Below the pieces are notes generated by a model. That model did not search any database. It had not been told where the DNA came from and worked only from the letters and a program-made list of their open reading frames with translations. The position numbers and the translations under genes are program-made. Shown one piece after another: positions 14,664 through 27,526 of a DNA stretch of 64,000 bases; the stretch's first letter is position 1, and each line of letters opens with the position of its first letter. This DNA is from Baylisascaris procyonis (taxonomy: Eukaryota > Nematoda > Chromadorea > Rhabditida > Ascarididae), in assembly GCA_037389465.1 (NCBI GenBank), contig JAZARR010000105.1:2666001-2730000 (forward strand), given 5' to 3'.

Positions 14664-17600
14664 TCGCTACTTTGTGTCAGGAGTTGTAGTCCTGCAAACA
14701 TGAAGAGACACCACTCTTTCAAATCGAGTCAATCCCTTCAAAACAGCAACATCACTTCCTATGTTTAAATTTGTTATAAAGTGAAATGATCTAGTAGCTT
14801 TCATTCATATCGCTTGCACTGTACATGTGCCTGCAACGCAAGTATGCGCGAACATACCTGCAAATTCCGGCATCCATGAACATGTAAATATTGTGCATAT
14901 GTACGTATTGCGTTACTCTATTATCCTATTACTTTGCATCCTTAGTGTGACTCTAAGAACACAAGTTCAAATGCTGAATAGAACTACCTTCTCATAACCT
15001 GGAGACTAAGTCATCTCAGTTCATTGTGGATTTTTAAGAAAACTTCGCTTTAGATAAACGCTAACAAAGAGCTTCTTTTCATGAAACGATGATAACGAGA
15101 TAACGCAGGCAAAAAAAAAAAGAATATTTTAGAAGGTGAATAAACCCAACCTAGCGTAATTGATTGTTTTGCCGATTTCGTCCAATATGCGAATTTTGCA
15201 CGAGAGTGGTACTCGACAATGCGAATGAACCAGTGAAACCATCTCGCACACCAAATCCAAATCCTCCTAATAAAAAAAAATATCCTACATTATAAACCTC
15301 ACATATACATCGGCAGATATCACCTCCATCTCCTTTCCTCTTCTCAAGAAAACAACAGAATGAAGCGCATAACGTGAATAAAGCATTGAGTTTCCAGCTA
15401 AGTTTTTCTGACAGATATTAGTTAGCAAAATTTAACATATCAACTAAATGATAGTTCAATTCATCTATGCCAAATTTTTCAAATTTTTTAAATTTAATTG
15501 ATAATCCGTTTTTTTCGATCGATAAACACCATTCGCATAGCTTTCTTTTTCAATTTTTCCTAAATATTTCGTGAAGAAAAGCAAAACGTTTCTCGGCAAA
15601 TTTAACAGATGGCACAACGTTTCTTAATACTCTAAAAGAAATTCTTCCTCATTATTTATGTGTAATATGTACGTTCTCATACATAAATATTAATCTCTCA
15701 TACATTCATCTCTTTAAAAAAAAAAAAAAAAAAAAACTTGATGCGCTCATTTTTTAAATCATCTATTTCAAGCTAAATCGGTGAACTTCAAGCAAGGTGA
15801 ATTCTTAACGCTTTTTTTTTAGCGAAAAATATCCCATTAAACTATTTACTTTTTTTCCAAATAACTATCGTTGATTGAGTATATCAATCGACATCGATGC
15901 AATTCGTACCGTTCATTTAGAATCGACAACGAATTTAAGTTAAAATATCTTTTGCGCATTCTTTTTGGAGCAAAGATTCCTTTTCCAACGACAATACAAA
16001 ATGCTTTCCAAATTTGATAGTTAATGGAAACACTATCGTACTGTTCTCGAAAATATTGACGAGTGAAGTTATATGATGAAACGTTTTCCACTTTTTAGTC
16101 TTTGTCGATTTCGTTAATGCAGTGAAGCTTATTGCCTTATATGGATGCATTCTTTCGGAAAACTCTTTCATTTTTTGCGGAAACAAATTTATTTATGAAT
16201 GAATCTTTTATGAAACTGCGGCAACAAATTCCTTTCTTGAAATTTACAGCAATTCTAAATCGATCGATTTTTTGCAAATGTATAACTTTTTAGATTTTCT
16301 ATGAGGTAATTAATTCCTTTATTTGCGCTTCGCAAATGTCAAAAATTACTTCAATAAATGTGCGCATTAAAAAATTGATCCCAAGAAAATAACTTTTGCG
16401 ATTTTCATTGTATTTGTTATGAAATTCTCCTCGAGTCTTTATTATTCCTACTCATTTCATTTGCCTTCTTGATACTGCCGAGTTTCTAGGCACATACATC
16501 TATGACTCTGCTCAGAACTATCGCCCAACAAAGAGAGAGGCGGAGGTAGGCAGCGGTTGCCCGTATTTATTCTGAAGGAGCGCAATTCGTTGCGCACCAG
16601 AGTAAACGGAATAAGGGGAAGTTAAGCAACAATAACCTCCAAATATGCGCCGTAATGACCGCGCTTGGCAATAAGTTGTGGACAGCCAAGATTGAGGTCA
16701 ACACCATCACAAATGTCCTCAACTAATAAGCACGCCGCTAGCAGCATATGCGGCTCGTTGGCGCAAAATTGCACTATCAACGGTCGATCCGATGGGCATG
16801 ACGATAGTGCCGATCGCCGATAGGTGAGATCTTTCACGAAAAGCTGAGCGTGTATCATTGGCGAGAAGCAGAGGTCAGCGCCATGTTGCCTCATCATCAT
16901 TCGGAACGCTAATTCGCTGGAAAAAAACGTGAAAAAGGACCTTGTGAGTACTTCTTTCACCTACAACGTGATCTTGAAGAAAAGCAGTTTTGCAAGCACG
17001 ACCTGCTAAGCTTTCACACTATAAACTCTCTCACTATTACTGTCTAATGAGCAATAGTTAGCGGTGCTATACATCCGCTGCTGGATGTTCCCTTCCCAGT
17101 GAGCACCACGTACTGATAAGGAGCATCCATGACTAATCATTTATAAACATTGCCAGATCAAACATCACATCAGTCCTTACCTCACTCATTCTCGCATTAC
17201 GTTCAATCACAGCACACAAGCTTACGTGGTTAATTAAGTGAAGTTTTAAGCTCTCTTGTACAGTAAACCTGTTACTAGTTCTCAAGAGCTGTCTTTGCAT
17301 CTCAGAGTTATCTAACGAACGAGCAACAATTCCAGCAGTTACTGTTGCTATATGATACCGTATTAATAAGTGTCACGGCATGCGCACTGAGCTTACAAAT
17401 CGATATAAAATGAAAAAGAAAAGTTTTATTTTTCTACAACTTCCTGTAATTTTCTTCGAAATCTTTGCTATATTTCTTGTCAGCATGACATCATTTCCAT
17501 ACCACGAAGTACTTTAGAGGGCATTCGTCTTCACTTGAGCTTTACGATAATAAAAGCTGAAGGGCTGGACTGAAAATATAATGTTGGTAATTTTTGGATG

Positions 17601-17928
17601 TCAATGCTGATATCTAGGTCGTGAAAACTAGTACTTATGCTGATAATATCCCATTCATTTATTCATTATTATTTACGATGCTAATAGTGGATAATGAACG
17701 TAATGCTAATATTTACATCAATTCAATGCTGGAATAATACCTTTGGTCAACCATAGGTGCCACAACACATCTCACGTTTTGTAGTTTTTGCTTCCATCTT
17801 AACTTTTTGGCGTCTTTTTCGGCGTCTGTGAGTGTTGGTGGATCATTACGCACGGTCACATTCTTGCCTACGACGAAGATTCCATCGACGCCGTCGCCCT
17901 CCACTTGAACTTGTAGGCCTTGCACCAT
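9932..17928 (-). CDS. DUS1L: tRNA-dihydrouridine synthase 1 (DUS1-like), last exon unresolved
   Basis: Flavoenzyme reducing uridine to dihydrouridine in the D-loop of tRNAs (family role: positions 16/17). Exons, 5' to 3' on the minus strand: 17928-17741, 16916-16637, 15266-15151, 14265-14115, 13356-13151, 12530-12388, 11283-11084 and 10076-9932. All junctions have GT donors, AG acceptors and consistent phase. Visible landmarks are CVVAPMVDQ (FMN-site start), the catalytic Cys at about residue 141 in [28 protein letters not shown] and [15 protein letters not shown]. These are followed by [10 protein letters not shown], a basic RRRAELDAL helix and a C-terminal Cys-rich knuckle (PKCVRC...CKNCC). 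The length so far is 476 aa; the human protein is about 473, so only a short 3' exon is missing. The start used is the ATG 19 nt after an AG site (GTGTAG) that could be a trans-splice or cis acceptor. An upstream coding exon is not excluded, since the frame is open back to that AG. Confidence 0.9.
14592..14662. repeat. (TA)n microsatellite
   Basis: About 71 bp of uninterrupted TA dinucleotides, inside the DUS1L intron between exons 15266-15151 and 14265-14115. It is self-complementary and likely to be polymorphic. Confidence 0.95.
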
Positions 17929-18478
17929 CGCCCTTGCCTCTGCTTCCAAGTCCTACACTCAATTATAACAGCCAACTAGGTTCGAACTCATTTCTTCGAG
18001 TGATATAAACACAACAGCAAAACATTTATTATGTTTTTTTCGCAAATTTCCTTTCAAGCGGTCCGATTAAGTGGGAATACTTGACGTCGTTCATGAATAT
18101 CCATCCAGAAAGGAGCAGAGAATAAATCATCGAACAATTGGTTGCACTTATCAAAACTAATAAAAGAAAGTAAATAAAACGGAATTTGAAGTTAATATTT
18201 GAGGAAATAAAGCATTGGTCAAGATTCATGACGATGAATGATAAAATTACAAACGTTATCCTAAAATACTCTAAGATTCTTCAATAACACTACATCGACT
18301 GTACAAATTTAGATGGAGAAATTCTATAGAATTGTTAAACGTTTTTAAAGAATATCTGAAAATCGAAGCACTAAATAATCGCTATATAAATTAATGCACC
18401 GATAGGAGACTAAAAAAATTCTATGCAGCTTGAGATTCCTAATAAAAGATGATAAAGCTAAATGATAAATATAAAAAT

Positions 18479-18481
<3 letters not shown>

Positions 18482-18568
<87 letters not shown>
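18482..18568. repeat. (TA)n microsatellite
   Basis: About 87 bp of TA dinucleotides located 0.5 kb upstream of the DUS1L start. The Tyr-Ile string it gives in one frame is a translation artefact, not a protein. Confidence 0.95.
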
Positions 18569-18574
<6 letters not shown>

Positions 18575-19983
18575 CCAACAAAAAGTATAGTATTCAATGT
18601 CGTATAGCACTTAATCAATAGCACCATCAGCGCATACACGCGAATGGGAGATTCATAATTCGGTGTATATCTATGAATTTATAACTGATTGAAAATTAAG
18701 CTCAATGTCGAACGTTAAATAAGAATTACAATAATTTTATGATTAAAGTTCCCCTTCCCCCTCTTCAACATCAACAAAAAATGTCGATTTTCGACATTCA
18801 CATTGCTATCACATTCCAGAAGATGGAGAATGTAGATAGCGATGAATGCTGTGGAAAACGTGTAATATAGAATGCGTTAACGTTGAGGCGATGCGATGCG
18901 TCGTTTTGTGCGATTGGAATCTTGCCAACGTGAAATAGACCCCCCTACAATTTTTGGTGATCTTTGTTCTGCATCATCGAGCACTAGTAATAACAACAAC
19001 AAAATATTTGCTATGATCGATTGCAGTGAAAATCGGCAGATGAGCGAATGCGGACATCATATTTCATGTATGTGAAATTCTATGGGCACAACGATAATAG
19101 CTAGCATAGGTGCTTGATTGGCGCAAGATAAGCTTGAATGATGTTAGCTAGTTATGAAGAATTGTATGTATGAAGTCGATTTCTGGAATAATTCAAAAAA
19201 GGTAACTTCAGTTCTTTTTTTTGTATCTTTTCCTAGACTCGATTTTATCAACACTCTATTTAGCATAGGAAAAGTCCCAGGAAAGCCCTATCAAAACACA
19301 AAAACAATTATAGCTGCATCGAACAGGTTATGACGATGTAAACTGGTTTAATCCAGCCTAATGTAATACACAGTTCATTAAATGCCCGGTGTAGCTAAGC
19401 GAAAAGCTTAAGAATTTGTTGATCCGAGTTAAAAGGATGAGAAAGAAAGCGTCTGAGCATTACCGTCTTTTTTCAACTTGCTGCAAGCAGAATCCTTCAA
19501 ATCCTAGTGAACTTTTCCAGAGAAGGTTCTTTCATTGGCGATTCACAAAATGGCCGAGTTAGTGAAACTTCTGTTGATGAAAGCTCGCGTCTGTTCTGTT
19601 GTCCTTTACTTAGTCTTTGACGGTCATTACGAACTTCTTCCTATCTAGCAGCCTTCTTCCGTTTAGCCCACTATAAAATGAGGAATCATTTAACTAATAG
19701 CTACCATCGTTATTTCAACCACTAGAACATATTCGGCTCTTAAGCTTACAATTTCTGCACTGAAAAAAAAACATCGTAAAATCCTATTTTCATCGCAATC
19801 CATATACTTTGAATGTCGTCGTCGAATTTGCAGGCTTAGGTGTACATTTTAAAAATTTTGACCATTTTGTCTAGCATCCCAAATTGAAATATTTTGCCAG
19901 AATTCGCCTCATTTGGGATTTTTTCTATAAGTTTGGGCCTAAGTAACTAGACTCTATCAGAGCTTCCACTGTCACTCACCTGC

Positions 19984-20216
19984 TCTGATTTCCACCATCC
20001 CACTCGGAAAAAAGAGATTTTGGCATGACCAGTATGGATAGCCAACAAAGTGTATTCCATGTGGAATATGATTTCAAGGTAACAATGCCAGGTATGAATT
20101 TTTGCATCTGCAATCGACTTAGTTGTTTTCCTGCCTGGATGACACCATTAACACACCTCGCGAATGATTTCCCGAGCAAATATAACCTAGATGAGGTCAT
20201 CGTGCTGGACATATAA
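19984..20216. other. Segment open on both strands with a strong minus-strand donor
   Basis: Both strands stay open for about 60-80 codons here. On the minus strand an AG acceptor-like site (GATTGCAG) is followed by an open stretch ending at about 19984 in a consensus donor, CAG|GTGAGT. On the plus strand an ORF of about 80 codons ends at 20216. Neither product resembles a family I know, and the minus-strand phase (2) does not fit the DUS1L first exon in the correct frame. It could be an exon of an unrecognised gene, a 5'-UTR exon or chance. Confidence 0.2.
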
Positions 20217-22997
20217 AGTTAACTGTTTCGTCCCATTATTACCACCGATCAGCTTATCTCAAAGGGTAGAAAGTGTACTATGCGTTGTATGCGTTCAACG
20301 TAAAGTACAAAGATCATCGATAGACAGCGTTAAAACTGCGCAACTTTATTCATATAAATATACTCTATACAACGATATAATATCGATAAAATTGGACAAA
20401 AGAAATAATTCAGCGCAAATATGCAAATGATTTGCAAATAAATATGCAAAAATGATATGCTACGATTCAATGCAAATTTTATAGTGAGCATGATCAGAAA
20501 AGGGCACAATAGTGATCGACTCTAGAAGATTTTTCATATGACAATAACTGATTTTTTTTTTTCTTAATGCAATATCGATCACCTTTTCATTAATTATTAA
20601 AAGTATTCCAGGGCAGTTGTTCATTACAGAGATGGGAAAAAATCCAATTAAATAAAAGCATTCATGCTACGATCAGTCAACCGATCAGTCGATCGATCGA
20701 TCAATCACTTAATCAACTGATCACCTTAGCGATAGGTCAATAAAATTTCATCGCTTATCATAGCTTTTCAATTGCCAGATTATTGCCTAATAGAAAATTG
20801 TCGATTAAAATAGAGGGTTTTAAAGCGGAAGGAATCAGCGCTAAGAAAATTCATGACCCAACTCTAAAATGAATGAAAATAACCCTACAAACATGAATAA
20901 CACAGTTCAAAACGAGATTGAAAAAAGAATAAAGTGAAAAATATTGGAACAAATATGATATTCAATCGAACGAATCATGAAATGTGGTGAAGAATGTTGC
21001 TACATTTCGAATATATCACAACCAATATGCAAAAGTCCCTCAAAATTTCAATCAAATCGCAATTATGGCTGTTCCATTATTTGAATGACCAGTAAAAAAT
21101 TCTTTTATTTCAAAGAGTTCACCGTAACCAAGGGAAACAAATGCTAACGCATCCAGAATCAAAAACGAGTTAGCTTCCCAACCCCCACTCGATTAAACAG
21201 TTGCTCTGATAACTATACCCTCACGTCACTCCTTGGTTATACAAATGAGCTGATTGTCTGTCAAACAAAAGAATGGAATGCAAAGCGATAAAATGAACAA
21301 ATCTCGAGAGGAATACAGCAACTCGGTTTTCAGAACTCACTTTCTTCATTTCCTCCCCTCCTCCCTCTCATCTATTGAATTACCAAAGAAACTATTAAAT
21401 CTCATAGAGGCGACAAACTTTTTGAGAATATCAAGGACGATGAGCGATTTTTAGTTGTTTAGTTGGAAAAAAAAAATTGACATCGCTACGAGTAAAGGAT
21501 TAGCGGAATCGTTCTGTAATCTGCAAGGCGCATTGTAATCGCATCCAAGAATCTACGGTTCGGTGTATAGGGCAGAATAATAAACCACCCGAGGCGAAGA
21601 TAATAAAAAAATTCCCTCATTCATATTTCTTCTCAACATACCACTAATAGCCCCGCAAAGTTGCCCACTTATAGGGGATCTCGAAGAAAGGAATTAGAGC
21701 CGAAACAACAGAAAGATGAAACGTAAAAAAACCTGCAAGACAATGAAGTGAACACTGAATAGAAAGATGCATGATATATAATATTATATAGACAAATAAC
21801 ACACAAAAGCAATAGCTGAACAAATGGGTGGAAGACGATTTCTAAGCATGTACCCTGCTAAAAAAACGCGTTGCGCCACACTCAACTACGAAGATAATTG
21901 CAATGAACAACAAATATTGGTGGAGGAAACGTACAAGAACCACCGATTCAGTATGAAATTTTATAACTGCTATATAGTAATGTTATTAGCCTCCCCCCCC
22001 ACCCCCATTGCGAATAAAAATATTTGGTAGCCTCCTTACATTGACGAGGATTTCCAATCATCAGCAGAGTGATAAGCAAGAACGACTAAACTATATGATC
22101 GAGTTAAAGCCGAATAGATTTTAAATAGGCTTTTTATTATGGAAGAACGACGCCCTTACTAGTTTGCAGCTTTCAAGCTAGGTAACGTAGGTGAGAAGGG
22201 CTTCAGGCATTGGTTGCCTACAAAGCTAAAAAAATAACTAAAAATAAAAATAAAAGACGCGCTTAGTCTTACTAATCGTCACAAGTTAACAATATTTCCC
22301 ACAATGTAAAAATGTGTTATTCTGACGAAGATGAACGAATGAATATCTAATAAAGACGTCAACGCACTTTGTGACATTGAAAAGCACATGTATCGCACAG
22401 GTAACGGCATATACATCACCAGTATCGTATCGGACGTTTCTTATCAACTCCCTCTTTGAATCGATTATCGTCCATTGAGAGGGTATTATTCAAGAAGCTG
22501 CAAGCGAAACTCGTCAAACTTTAGCAATCAATTGGACTAAATTATATACATTAGCGCATTAAGACAAACCCAATTTCACAACCATCCCCTTCCCCTTCAA
22601 AACGAGTTGATAAACATTTGGTGATTAGAATGTCGATGTAACCAGGTCCCTTGAACTGCTCAACAATTTATAGTTATAGCAATCACCCATTTCAAATGGA
22701 AGGTCAAGTAAAGGGGCAGAAATTAGGGTTACTGTGTGTAAGAACTATGGCTTTTATTACCAAACTGGTGTCCAACTTGACCCCTACGCGCGTCAGATGA
22801 CCGCATATACCCCTTTAAGTCTCAGAACTAAACAAAGAGGGGAAGTGAAGTGAAGGATTGAGCGCAGGCAGCGCGGAATGGAGTGGACAGGTAACCAAGT
22901 AGCGTGAAGGGAATTACTTTTATTTTTTTCTGAAGGACGTAAAAAATGCGAGGAAACAACATCCTACAACAGATCGCCACATCGACGAGCTCCTTGC

Positions 22998-25900
22998 TTA
23001 AACAATAATATCCATTTTATTATGCCACATCGTGCAGGTGCGAGCAATTTGGGAGAGGAAGCAGAAGGCTATACCACTATTCAAGACCGGATTTGCACCC
23101 TTAAGGTAATAAGAGAAGAATATACCTCTAATGGGGATATCGTTCGCGCGCAAATGATGTGGAACAGGTAACGAGTGAACATCGTCTCCTTTCGACCTGA
23201 GAAGGCAACTAACCGCCTCTACCTGCAAGAAATGTTCATATTTCATATTGTAGCAGAAGTAAAGTGAAACAAATTTCACATGGAAACGTTTATAAGAAAC
23301 CAAATAAACTTCCCTTAGCGCAAAGCAGAACGCTAACAACAAATGTATTTTAGATATGAGAGATACTCACCTTAGAAACATCAGATCTATGACTAGTCCT
23401 TCCATAGAGTAGTCCGCAAAGCAGAACGCTAACAACAAATGTATTTTAGATATGAGAGATACTCACCTTAGAAACATCAGATCTATGACTAGTCCTTCCA
23501 TAGAGTAGTCCGCAAAGCAGAACGCTAACAACAAATGTATTTTAGATATGAGAGATACTCACCTTAGAAACATCAGATCTATGACTAGTCCTTCCATAGA
23601 GTAGTCCGCAAAGCAGAACGCTAACAACAAATGTATTTTAGATATGAGAGATACTCACCTTAGAAACATCAGATCTATGACTAATCCTTCCATAGAGTAG
23701 TCAGCATTTGCAAAAGGATTGACGATAAAGTCGAAAATATCGACGAATAAAAAAATAAAGCATTTTAAATCGTCGCAGATTTATATGAAACTATCGTCAA
23801 AACAAAATATTGTTCGACAGCACGAACGGACAAGGAATCAACACAACGCCCTCTCAGAGAATAAAATACAACAATGTATCAATATATAATTCGCAAGCAA
23901 CGAGATCAATCGACAAACAGAAAACAACGATCAACGAAGCTGATGAAATATTCGCCAATTTCGCCACTAAAAATACAAACGAATAAGATCATAAGCAATG
24001 AACGCTTTTACGATCTAGCTAAAGAACCAAAGGAATCAAAACAAGTGATCGTTATTAAACATTCCCAGCGAAAGATTTTACAATCGCATCGACGGGAGAT
24101 GTAACCCTTTAGGAAAGAAAAATAGTATGGCTCTCTCACTAAAAGCATCGCTCTCACGCGACACGTATTTCAGTTTATGTCGGATTCAATACGCACTTGC
24201 CAATCACGATTCGCCCACTAGTAATAGAGAATTTTTCGTTATATAAACTGCTGAAGGCATTTTTGGATTGAAAATTGAGTTTTTGCAAAATGTTAAAATT
24301 TAAAAGATTTTTCAAATAAGGTCATATGACGGATGTGCCACTTATACAAGTATGGTGAATTGCCTAAATGTTACCTCTGCGAGTGAGTTCCCTGAAACGT
24401 TTAAGCAAATTTTCAACGCAAATGAATAAATGATGCAATTATCCGCTAAACAGTTGCGCTAATATCATCAATTAAAACCTATATATTAGTCAGATGACAC
24501 TGCAAGTTCATCAACACCATATTGCATGTATGAGAAACCTCGTTAAAACACTGGATCTGCCATTTTGCGGTATCACAGTGCAAATCGGTACGACCCCGGC
24601 ACCAATAATCTCTTTTTTTCACCGATCCATCTCGCTTGAATATTCGAGACAGAGAATGTGAACGCCATGTGACACATAAACCAAAGTACGAAAAAGTTAT
24701 TCACTATTTCAAGGAACCAAAATGGCAACAATTAGGCTAATGGGAAAGAGGAAAGTGAGAAAGTTCGAGGAAGAGCGCAAGCAGATCCAAAACATATGGA
24801 ATCGAAACTACTAAAAATGATAGAGTTAGCAGGAAGCACTGGGAACTTCACCAAAGAGCCAGCATAAACCAGTCCTAGCCTATACAAAAGCTGTAGTGGT
24901 CCCAAAGGCTTAATAAAATTCCCAAAAAGCTGCCTTATTGGTACAGCAATCTAGAAGAACGTCTTCAATGTTTGCATACTGCAATATTAGAAAACAGGAG
25001 CAACAATGCGATCCCATTCGTGAAGGTGTGCTTTCCACTTCCTCATTCAGCAAGGAGTGAATATAACATTAAGGTGTAATATGCGCGTATTGAATACGTC
25101 TTCATACCACGGTAAATAGCAGAAATATAGCATCTGCTGCTCAGGTCCGTGCAGTAGCATGACTCAGAATTACGTACACAACGCGAATCCGCCCACACTA
25201 TTGCAACGATATGAAACAAAATCCTAAACGTAGATGGTAACATACGTCAAGAAATGTGCCGTACTCACATTTTACGTCACAAGCAATTTGCATTTTTTAA
25301 ACGGTTAACGAACAAGTATAGAACTAGTAGGCATAAAACTTTGATAGTTTAGATATTTGCATAGAATCTCACCTGACCTGTCCGAATAAAGAAATTATCC
25401 AACATAGAAAGAGGAAAGAAACAATGAAAGAGGCAGATTACAACGATTTATTAATTTATATCCCGTTGAAATTTATTGCTCCCTATTCTATAAATGATAC
25501 ATCACTCTAGTTCAATTCACTTAAAGAAGCTTTCTGAAACAGAACCGCTAACGCATATTCAATTACGTGAAATGTATTTCATCACGACGTTAGATGCATA
25601 TTACATCAATGAATATACCGCAAATATGCGGTTTTCGGAGTTCGACATTGACGTAATCTTCCTATTCCTCGCCCCTCTTTGCATGCCGCTCTTTGTAGCA
25701 TGAATGGACTTATAGTACGCATTAAGACTGGAATGAGTAAAACTGCATTGAATTTTCGAAGTTTATTAAAGAACACATAATGGAGGAAAGTGGAACTTTA
25801 AAATACAATGAAATCGAACTCTCGAGGAATACAAAGTGCAAGACTGCGAGCGGGGATAAATCTTTGATGACTTCAAAATGAAAACCGATTTCATACGTGA

Positions 25901-26968
25901 TGAATGAAAATGTTATACTGCTATAAAAAAGGCTTACGTTATAAGATGAATTGAGATCATTTGCGCCCATGTGGCCAATATGTCGAAAATCAGTCGGTCG
26001 GCCAATCATTGAACGGTCTATTCGTACCTTTGCGATCTGTAACAATTTTCAACGTCATTGTTGAAAACAGTCACTAGAATCATAATCTCTTTGAGTTCGA
26101 ATGGAACAATAATAACGGCTCCACTGATCAGCGCATAATACGTGGTATCGAGAGTTGGGAAGAATGGAGAGGGGAATACATTGCATAGCTCTTTTCCCAA
26201 TTCTTGCTTGCACGTCCCGAGAAAAAGGATGGACCCCCACATCTGCCAAAAATATTGAAGTAATACCAGAGGGACCCTGCATTTGAGGGTTCTGAAAATA
26301 TTCATTGAAGCTTCATACGGCTAGCCTTTGACAGTCACAGAAAAATGCATCAATGGGACGAAATGAAGAATTTTACTGCAAGTCAGATAGCATTCAACGT
26401 CCAGCTACTGTTCACTCTCTGAGTGATGTTTTGATGACGAAACGTTTAACCGCTGGAAACAGCGTTGAGGCTGGATGAGTTTTGCCAATGCAAAGCGTAT
26501 AAAAAGTTGAATACTGAAAAATATGTCTCATGTATGTTGGCAGTATTCATTTTCTATAATAATAAAATGTTTCAAAAGATCAGCACACCGACATTTAGAG
26601 GAATACGAATAAACAATTGTAGATGATATAAGTTGGTAGCTATCAAGTGCTCAAGTCTTGTATTTTATTCTTCGGAAAACAACACCGGGGAATGTCCTAA
26701 CTGATAAAATCCAGCAACTGGCCTAAGTAAAACATATTTTTTATCTTTAAACAATCATGACAACATGAAAGTATCTCCTTTAATTATTCGATCAAGCAAG
26801 CACATTCATCAGCTGTCACTATCCGATAGAAAATTCCTCGAGTTTCCACCTAAAAGCAACAATTTGGTGAACGCAAACACATATCAAGCAACAATAAAAA
26901 CACACCTCTGATTGAGGAGAGACACAGCAATTCAAAAGCCAAAATCGTTGATTTCGTCGAACTACCAT
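22998..26968 (-). CDS. CDC42SE: CDC42 small effector protein (CRIB-containing SPEC family)
   Basis: Small Cdc42-binding adaptor that acts at the plasma membrane on actin. Coding exons: 26968-26906, 26036-25938 and 23222-22998, all phase 0, giving 128 aa. Residues 1-21 end a Trp/Leu run with Cys14-Cys15, equivalent to the palmitoylated Cys pair of vertebrate and fly SPEC proteins. The second exon carries the signature RIDRSMIGRPTDF followed by RHIGHMG, i.e. a CRIB motif I-x2-P-x2-F-x-H-x2-H-x-G at residues 32-45. The third exon begins VEAVSCLLRSKG, matching the family's amphipathic IQxQMQSKGG helix. Family members are about 79-84 aa, so the tail from about residue 67 is long and unlike the usual Gly-rich end; a donor-like AG|GTATAT after IPIRG could shorten it. 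An upstream acceptor (TTTTTTTCTAG) at about 27137 shows the 5' UTR continues in a spliced leader exon or trans-splice site. Confidence is high for the first two exons and moderate for the third. Confidence 0.82.
23319..23702. repeat. Tandem array, four 96-bp units
   Basis: Four head-to-tail copies: 23319-23414, 23415-23510, 23511-23606 and 23607-23702. By eye copies 1-3 are identical and copy 4 differs by one base (A instead of G at about 23684). The array sits in the last intron of CDC42SE, about 100 bp before the acceptor of the terminal exon. Each unit carries a consensus-like minus-strand donor (TTCTAAG|GTGAGTATC). Near identity indicates recent expansion or homogenisation. Confidence 0.97.
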
Positions 26969-27136
26969 TGCTGCCAACCTCGGTGAGGGTGGCTGGAGGC
27001 TGAATGCGATGTGCCTCCGAGAAGAGCTGCCAGCACGCACGCAACGGGTTCGTTGCTCGTTTAACCGCTAGACTGACTGCCAAATGCTCGCGTTTGTGGA
27101 CTTGTTGATGCCACCGAATTGCTGGCACCCTCCTCG
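26969..27136 (-). other. Probable 5' UTR of CDC42SE exon 1
   Basis: This stretch separates a strong acceptor, polypyrimidine plus CTAG at about 27137, from the CDC42SE initiator ATG at 26968. It shows no coding similarity in the frame of the gene. It is therefore read as leader sequence of the first coding exon, joined by cis- or trans-splicing. Confidence 0.5.
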
Positions 27137-27469
27137 CTAGAAAAAAAGACGTTGACATAAAAACGACGAACCTAAGTGACTCATCCAAAGTGCGCTTGGA
27201 CACTTGCGCCACTCAGTAGCGCGTAAATCCATTTTCGCCACAGAATAATTGTAATGCAAACACCCTTTCTACACATAAGTCCAAGTTTGTGCGTCGCAAA
27301 TCAATGCGGTAATATTTGAATGCGCTTATGGCCGCGGTATGGTTTAAGGGATGATGAGGAAGCTTGTATAAATGGGAGACCTGCGACAGTCTCATTGTTT
27401 TGATGATCAAACGACACTTTCACGCACGTAGCGCTGATCCCTTCCTCCCCCCCCCCCCAATTTTATTAG

Positions 27470-27526
<57 letters not shown>

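Larger units (their letters stand above)
17950..22997. other. Intergenic DNA between CDC42SE and DUS1L
   Basis: About 5 kb with a (TA)n tract at 18482-18568, GATC-rich simple sequence near 20680-20720 and repeated ATGCAAAT-like words near 20420-20475. The only segment with an exon-like look is 19976-20216, listed separately. No conserved protein was recognised. The DUS1L promoter or 5' exons could lie here. Confidence 0.4.

Noticed and set aside
18345..18581. Tyr-Ile repeat ORF on the minus strand
   Set aside because: Translation of the (TA)n tract with random flanks.
23607..23790. Coding-like frame (DFIVNPFANADYSMEG...) ending at a good donor
   Set aside because: No AG acceptor precedes it before in-frame stops, and it runs into the 96-bp tandem unit; kept only as part of the array finding.
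23874..24104. Lys/Arg-rich plus-strand ORF
   Set aside because: Inside the last intron of CDC42SE, composition typical of AT-rich noncoding DNA, no domain.
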